From Nemertoderma westbladi (taxonomy: Eukaryota > Xenacoelomorpha > Nemertodermatida > Nemertodermatidae): a stretch of DNA of 21,359 bases. The stretch spans positions 1-21,359 of the forward strand of contig JAUCBJ010000798.1 of NCBI GenBank assembly GCA_032718475.1. The letters are read 5' to 3'. Shown one piece after another: positions 17,376-21,359 of this stretch; positions within the stretch are counted from its first letter, which is position 1, and each line of letters starts with the position of its first letter. The notes beneath the pieces were generated by a model, which saw nothing but the letters and a program-made list of their open reading frames with translations, did not search any database and was not told the origin of the DNA. A program made the position numbers and the translations under genes.

Positions 17376-18240
17376 CTTCTCTACCACACTAAATCGCTTA
17401 AATGCACCAAAGCAATACATAGCGCATATAACTCTAATGGGCAAGTAGTATTTAAAGTCTCTGCTGGTGACAAGCCAATCAAAATTGCCCGCTTCTCTCG
17501 TCGAATCTGATCTCTCGTATGACCAAACTCAAAGTCCCACTTCCACCAAACTTTCCAACAACCACCATAAATACCATATATAAGGATCTCAACATCGAGG
17601 TTTGCAATACAATTACATCCAGTGCATAGAAAACGTAAATGTAAAACGAAAAAGTAAATGAAACGACAGCGGTTGTGATTGATCTCCACTCAGACATTAA
17701 TGAGGTTGCCACAGGAATGGCTTCTGACACCACCACAAGGAACCTACAGCGATCACTGCATTGGTCTACTTCCGCTTCGGCTTCTGACTTGGACAATGAG
17801 GAAAATTATATCCCTTGAATTTCTGTACTAACATACATATACAGTTACACACAGGGGCCTCCAGTCCAGGTCCACTATTAGGCTCACCAACAACTACTGT
17901 ATGTTTCTTTGTTTGTAAGTTATACAGTATTACCTTTGAATTTTGTATTAAAAAATTGTATCTAATAATTATACTTCTGCAATGGTGGTGGTTATAAAAA
18001 GATAAAACTAAATCAAGACTTTCTATGTTATAAACAATATTTTACCATTTGTGGTGGGTGGTGGTTGTTGAAATAAATTTTTTTATTTTTTTTATACTAT
18101 GAACTACTACTGTAATAAACTAACTACCACTACTATTATGCCATACTTTACGTTAGTTTGATATACCTCCTGATATGGCCTAGTCTCTCCCAGTTTTAAC
18201 TAGTTTATATGTACTCTACTACTATTTTAAGTTATGCTAC
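17376..18240. other. mostly non-coding; possible LINE ORF1 remnants
   Basis: Short plus-strand stretches read like worn coding sequence: NGQVVFKVSAGDKPIKIARF (about 17437-17496) and SDTTTRNLQRSLHWSTSASA (about 17725-17790), the latter ending at a TGA near 17818. They precede LINE C endonuclease remnants on the same strand, so they could be its ORF1, but no motif proves it. Minus-strand frames over the same DNA (17381-17796) look like chance. 17990-18240 is TA-rich with nothing recognised. Confidence 0.25.
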
Positions 18241-18354
18241 TATTATTTACCCTACAGGTATTCTATAGGTCTGCAACTTCTAACTCCTTCCGATATCCCC
18301 AGCCATTTCCCCTCCAATTTATGTTACACGAAAATTATACCACCAGATTACATT

Positions 18355-18830
18355 TTTCATTGCAGCTTATGTGGTGAATGCTTTCACTTGCAGTATGCAT
18401 CCCACCTGTCCTCGGATGAGTTAACATCTACAGTAACTATTGCCCCACATTCTGCATATTCTGCTATTCTCAGACATTCCCATTCACATATGTTAAGTTA
18501 ATGGCAATGATGCTGACATTTTCGACAATAATTCTATCCACGACTCTACTTGTGAAGACATTGAAATATATTTTTCAGTTTTTAACTTTAACAGCTACAG
18601 CCTTACTAAAAACTTATCTGCAACTAGTGATTTTTTACTGTCCCAAAGCATAAGTTTGACATTTTAACATTTACCGAAACTTTTTTCAGTTCTAACGAAG
18701 ACAGTGACTACTACAGAATACCTGGTTACCACAAACCCATAATTGACCTAACTACGAAAAGGAATTAAGGAAATGTATGAGTTACAGTGGCATGTTATTC
18801 TAACCAAAACAATAAATGTCAGTGAACATG
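18355..18830 (+). pseudogene. LINE C, 5' part of a third non-LTR element: finger-like and APE endonuclease pieces
   Basis: Plus-strand pieces are HCSLCGECFHLQYASHL (about 18358-18410), a C..C..C..H arrangement like the finger of CR1/L2-type ORF2 or ORF1 proteins, and KFDILTFTETFFSSNED (about 18651-18705) with YYRIPGYHKPI after it. The last two match the start of APE endonucleases, where a TET motif and an I-P-G-Y segment are usual. Several stops follow. No later RT domain is present; the copy is a fragment of the 5' half, unusual for LINEs, which more often lose the 5' end. Confidence 0.5.
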
Positions 18831-19154
18831 ATGGGTTACAATTAAATTCTTTACAATGAAACGCTCCAAACTTGTTCGTTCAGTCTGAATTACTGGATTT
18901 AAAAATATAAAAAAAAATGTTGTAGGCCTACTTAGGAAACTTAGTATTCTGGAATAACTTTTAGTTCATATTTGATTTTAAAATCATTTTGCAGTTTAAT
19001 ACAAAGTAATATTCATAACTGCTTATCTAGATATTGGTTATGGCCAATTCAATGCGTCATTCTGGAGTTTCTGAATATTTATCAGCGTGTTCACAATTCT
19101 CTGAAACAACCTCAGTGGGAAGAATTCCAGTACATGAAATGAGAGATAAATTAA

Positions 19155-19514
19155 ATGACAGGGGAAACCAAAACTGAAGAAGATAACCATCGAGAAAATA
19201 TACGTTTGGTTCTCAATCTGGTGGTAGGGTTTGTTTTTTTATCGCTTGTAATAACATTATTTGTTTTATATCACAACAATAAATCCGGTGCCAATAGGGT
19301 AAAGATTTCTGGGATATCATCAACACCCTCACCCACCACTACCACTGCAACTCCTCCACCCACCACTACAGCAGAACAAGCAGTCTTATTCCCTTGCCAC
19401 GATAATAGCGATCAACATTCATTGACAGCGATTAAACGTACAAGGGCCTTTAGGATAGAAACTGACCTGCTATTTCGCTGCAATCTTAATACAGTATCGA
19501 AAGCGCTCCTCTGA
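19155..19514 (+). CDS. small single-pass membrane protein, or first exon of one
   Basis: A 119-residue ORF: a charged N-terminus (ETKTEEDNHRENIR), one hydrophobic helix of about 22 residues (LVLNLVVGFVFLSLVITLFV, residues 18-40), then a Thr/Pro-rich stretch (STPSPTTTTATPPPTTT, about 56-72) and a mixed tail ending at TGA. This is the layout of a type II membrane protein stalk with mucin-like O-glycosylation, so the true gene may splice out of the T/P stretch into downstream exons outside the window. A second frame starting at an ATG at 19040 overlaps its start and gives 46 residues (MANSMRHSGVSEYLSACSQF and on). Either that is an upstream ORF or one base separates two halves of a longer N-terminus. 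No family recognised. Confidence 0.4.
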   Translation: MTGETKTEEDNHRENIRLVLNLVVGFVFLSLVITLFVLYHNNKSGANRVKISGISSTPSPTTTTATPPPTTTAEQAVLFPCHDNSDQHSLTAIKRTRAFRIETDLLFRCNLNTVSKALL

Positions 19515-19604
19515 CTTCGATTTCAATATAAATTTGAATGATTGAATGAGAAGGATTTGGTGATGTCACTGGTGACAATTACTAGATAGGGTTGGATTTG
19601 TGGA

Positions 19605-19814
19605 ATGTGGAATTATGGTGAATGTCACCATTTCAAGGGACCCCACGACGCCATTGGTGGTGTGCTGAAGAGGAAAATATATCGTGATGTCATGAGCAAT
19701 AAAATTGTAATTGTAAATGCCAAGCATTTTGCTTGTTATGCCGATAATCAGCTGAAAACGAAGGTCATATATAGTATGTTCCAAGAGAAGAGATTTGTGA
19801 TAACAATATTGTAG
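19605..19814 (+). pseudogene. fragment resembling transposon-associated HGKG..D.xGGxxKR proteins
   Basis: A 69-residue frame with HHFKGPHDAIGGVLKRK near its start, then YRDVMSNKIVIVNAKHFACY. The block resembles a motif (HGKGxxDGxGGxxKR) I know from uncharacterised, repeat-associated invertebrate proteins; I cannot name the family. There is no proper start and the similar block upstream is missing, so it is a remnant at best. It could be a chance likeness. Confidence 0.3.
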
Positions 19815-19894
19815 AGGAAGTAAAGTTGTGAAGTAATTGATGGTACATCAAGTAGTGCGTCGAGAGTCAGATATAATAATACGATACAGTTCCA

Positions 19895-20095
19895 ATGTCG
19901 GTACAAATAGACTGTAGAGTAGACCTACAGCAGGCTATAGATGATAGTGCTGTGGGTGGTAATGATTTTATACATTCTTATTCTGATCAAGAGGAATTTA
20001 TTGGATTTAACCTGACTTCTGTGATGGAACCATCCGCAGATCCTTGGTCCCATGGCCTTACGTACATATCCCTATCCATGGCAAAGTTAACATAA
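19895..20095 (+). other. short open frame, function unknown
   Basis: 66 codons from an ATG at 19895 (MSVQIDCRVDLQQAIDDSAV) with an acidic SYSDQEEFIGFNL segment. The composition is protein-like but no motif is recognised. It may belong with the fragment at 19605-19814. A large part of 20096-20410 is non-coding and rich in short gtactg/cagtac words. Confidence 0.2.
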
Positions 20096-20215
20096 GGTTG
20101 GAACTTAGGCTCTATCCTGTTTGTGGGCCTCCAGTCTTTTTCAGTGTTTCAGTCCACTGTATACTGTACAGTACTGCTCAGTACTGTTTTGTGTGTTTCT
20201 GTATTTACCAGTCAG

Positions 20216-20231
20216 CTGGTACCGGTACCAG
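20216..20231. repeat. 16-bp perfect palindrome
   Basis: ctggtaccggtaccag equals its own reverse complement. Related accggta words occur at about 14622-14634 and 14684-14690. It may be a protein-binding site or a repeat edge. Confidence 0.6.
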
Positions 20232-20352
20232 TACTACAGTCCTTTAGGTTAGTTTACAGTCTGCCAGTATTACAGTTATGGTATTACTACACCTTGGGTC
20301 ACACCTACAAAAATTTTTTTTAATACATAAATAGGTTATTTAAGAATACTAA

Positions 20353-20407
20353 TATTGTTCTACAATGTATATTAATAAATAGATAATTGTTCTAGAATGT
20401 ATATTAA
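20353..20407. repeat. short direct repeat
   Basis: attgttctacaatgtatatt (about 20352) recurs 35 bp later with one change (attgttctagaatgtatatt, about 20387). It lies next to the 3' end of the transposase-like gene that follows and may be part of its element edge. Confidence 0.6.
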
Positions 20408-20410
20408 CAG

Positions 20411-21359
20411 TTAGTTAATTGGATACTCTTGCTTTACTAATTCAATAAGGTCGTTAAACGGTGAACGTTTGTGAAGCATCCTCCACCGATACTCATCTAG
20501 GTGACTTTGAAGTAAATTCAATCTAGTGCCTTTCCGTTGCTTCATTATCATAAGTTTGGCATGTCCCCATAATCCTTCTATAAGTTGCGTGTTCGCTCCG
20601 GTGATCTGGTCTACGAATCTACCACGCCCCTTCTTACTGTGGTTTACGTGTTTGTGGAAGTATTTACCGCTACCGTCACAGGCTTTCCATGGAAAACGTT
20701 TGCTAGTTATCCCAACAGTTTTGCCGCAGTATGCAGCCCATTCGTCGCTAAATATCGTTGTACCACCTTTGACATTGCTCTCTAGAATCGGACGCAAGGT
20801 TCTCATGTTCCTTCTTTTAACTATGAACATTCTAACGTCTACTTCTCGATCCGGTCGCTTCCAAGCTATGCCAAAAATCCAGTGTCCAACAACCATAGTA
20901 CCATAATTGTTAGATCTAGTTCCTACAACCTTATGTTTTATCTTTCGATTACGCTTTTTGAAAGGTACATCTCATAGAAGTCTTCGCCCACGTTTATATT
21001 TTCTTCTTCCACGAAACAATGATTCGTCGATTTGTACTGTTTCCCCAACTCCCCCCATTAGCTCAGCGTTATCTTTGTCTTTTGCGAACAGCTCTCTAAT
21101 GTAATTTTGCCAATCCACTATCTTAGTCATAGACTTTCCTACCAGTCCATCAAGCAATCGTAGTGTGACTCTAGCGGACATGTTGATTATAAAAAAGAAC
21201 ATGATCCAGAAAATTTGCTCCACAAGCAAATTAGAACTCGAACTGAACCACGTACCTTCACGAGCTGATCTTTGATGTTTGTGAGGTCCCCTACAGCGCC
21301 AGGTCAACCTAGGAAATCCATATCTCATTCTCCTCCAAATGTATGCACTATAAGTACAT
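20411..21359 (-). pseudogene. ISXO2/IS1595-type DDE transposase-domain protein, one internal stop, 5' end off the window
   Basis: Read from the right edge on the minus strand, one frame is open over more than 310 codons except for a TGA at 20974-20972. Features in order: a Trp/Cys/Arg segment TWRCRGPHKHQRSAREGTWF (end of the N-terminal finger region), VGETVQIDESLFRGRRKYKR with the first catalytic Asp, then after the stop FKKRNRKIKHK, VVGHWIFGIAWKR, IFSDEWAAYCG with the second Asp, HVNHSKKGRGRFVDQITGAN, and IEGLWGHAK with the third acidic residue. This is the ISXO2-like domain of bacterial IS1595 elements, found in many animal genomes as domesticated or mobile copies. The TGA lies where CGA would differ by one C-to-T change, a typical methyl-CpG mutation. 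No terminal repeats were found; the frame is open to the window edge. Confidence 0.85.

Noticed and set aside
17381-17796. Two minus frames of about 100 codons with hydrophobic stretches
   Set aside because: They overlap each other, have no homologous motif I know, and the plus strand carries more convincing coding-like pieces.
20526-20906. Plus-strand frame of 126 codons near the right edge
   Set aside because: It is antisense to the well-supported ISXO2-type transposase.

Overview
The window looks like a gene-poor, transposon-rich stretch of an invertebrate animal genome. It is strongly AT-rich, has no bacterial operon layout, and carries a two-pore potassium channel gene (an animal gene family) among retrotransposons and DNA transposons typical of metazoans. 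The phylum cannot be fixed from the sequence alone.

Layout. 1-696: AT-rich DNA with a hairpin and perhaps the end of an exon entering from the left edge. 697-4573: a complete hAT-type DNA transposon with an 8-bp target duplication, inverted repeats of almost 0.5 kb each built from tandem subunits, a transposase gene broken by one frameshift, and a SINE-like tRNA-derived insert. 4628-7661: a decayed non-LTR retrotransposon (called LINE A here), minus strand, in which about 1.04 kb of GC-richer DNA encoding a coiled-coil, gag-like protein replaces about 78 bp. 7664-9250: LINE scraps, mainly a decayed plus-strand element of a second family (LINE B), in whose reverse transcriptase an inverted piece of LINE A replaces the middle. 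9833-11017: a 60-bp tandem duplication and then an intact, intronless two-pore K+ channel ORF, the one convincing host gene. 11042-12641: a G-run/C-run hairpin, a degenerate ~165-bp repeat array with units in both orientations, and a perfect 100-bp tandem duplication. 12822-12930: a cluster of short palindromes.

13000-17345: a second LINE A copy, plus strand, split just before its FADD catalytic box by a 2.1-kb Penelope-like element (PLE) in the opposite orientation. The PLE has a 15-bp target duplication, 54-bp perfect inverted repeats, a PLE-type reverse transcriptase, and a hammerhead-ribozyme-like motif with a palindromic stem III. 17340-18830: non-coding sequence and the decayed 5' part of a third LINE (zinc-finger-like and APE endonuclease pieces). 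19040-20100: a small single-pass membrane protein ORF and fragments of unknown or transposon-like ORFs. 20411-21359: an ISXO2/IS1595-type DDE transposase-domain gene, minus strand, with one internal stop and running off the right edge.

Apart from the K+ channel, and perhaps the small membrane ORF, the coding signals belong to mobile elements, nearly all disabled. The order of events can partly be read: LINE A copy 2 came before the PLE, since the PLE sits inside it. The two LINE A copies face each other in opposite orientation around the channel gene.
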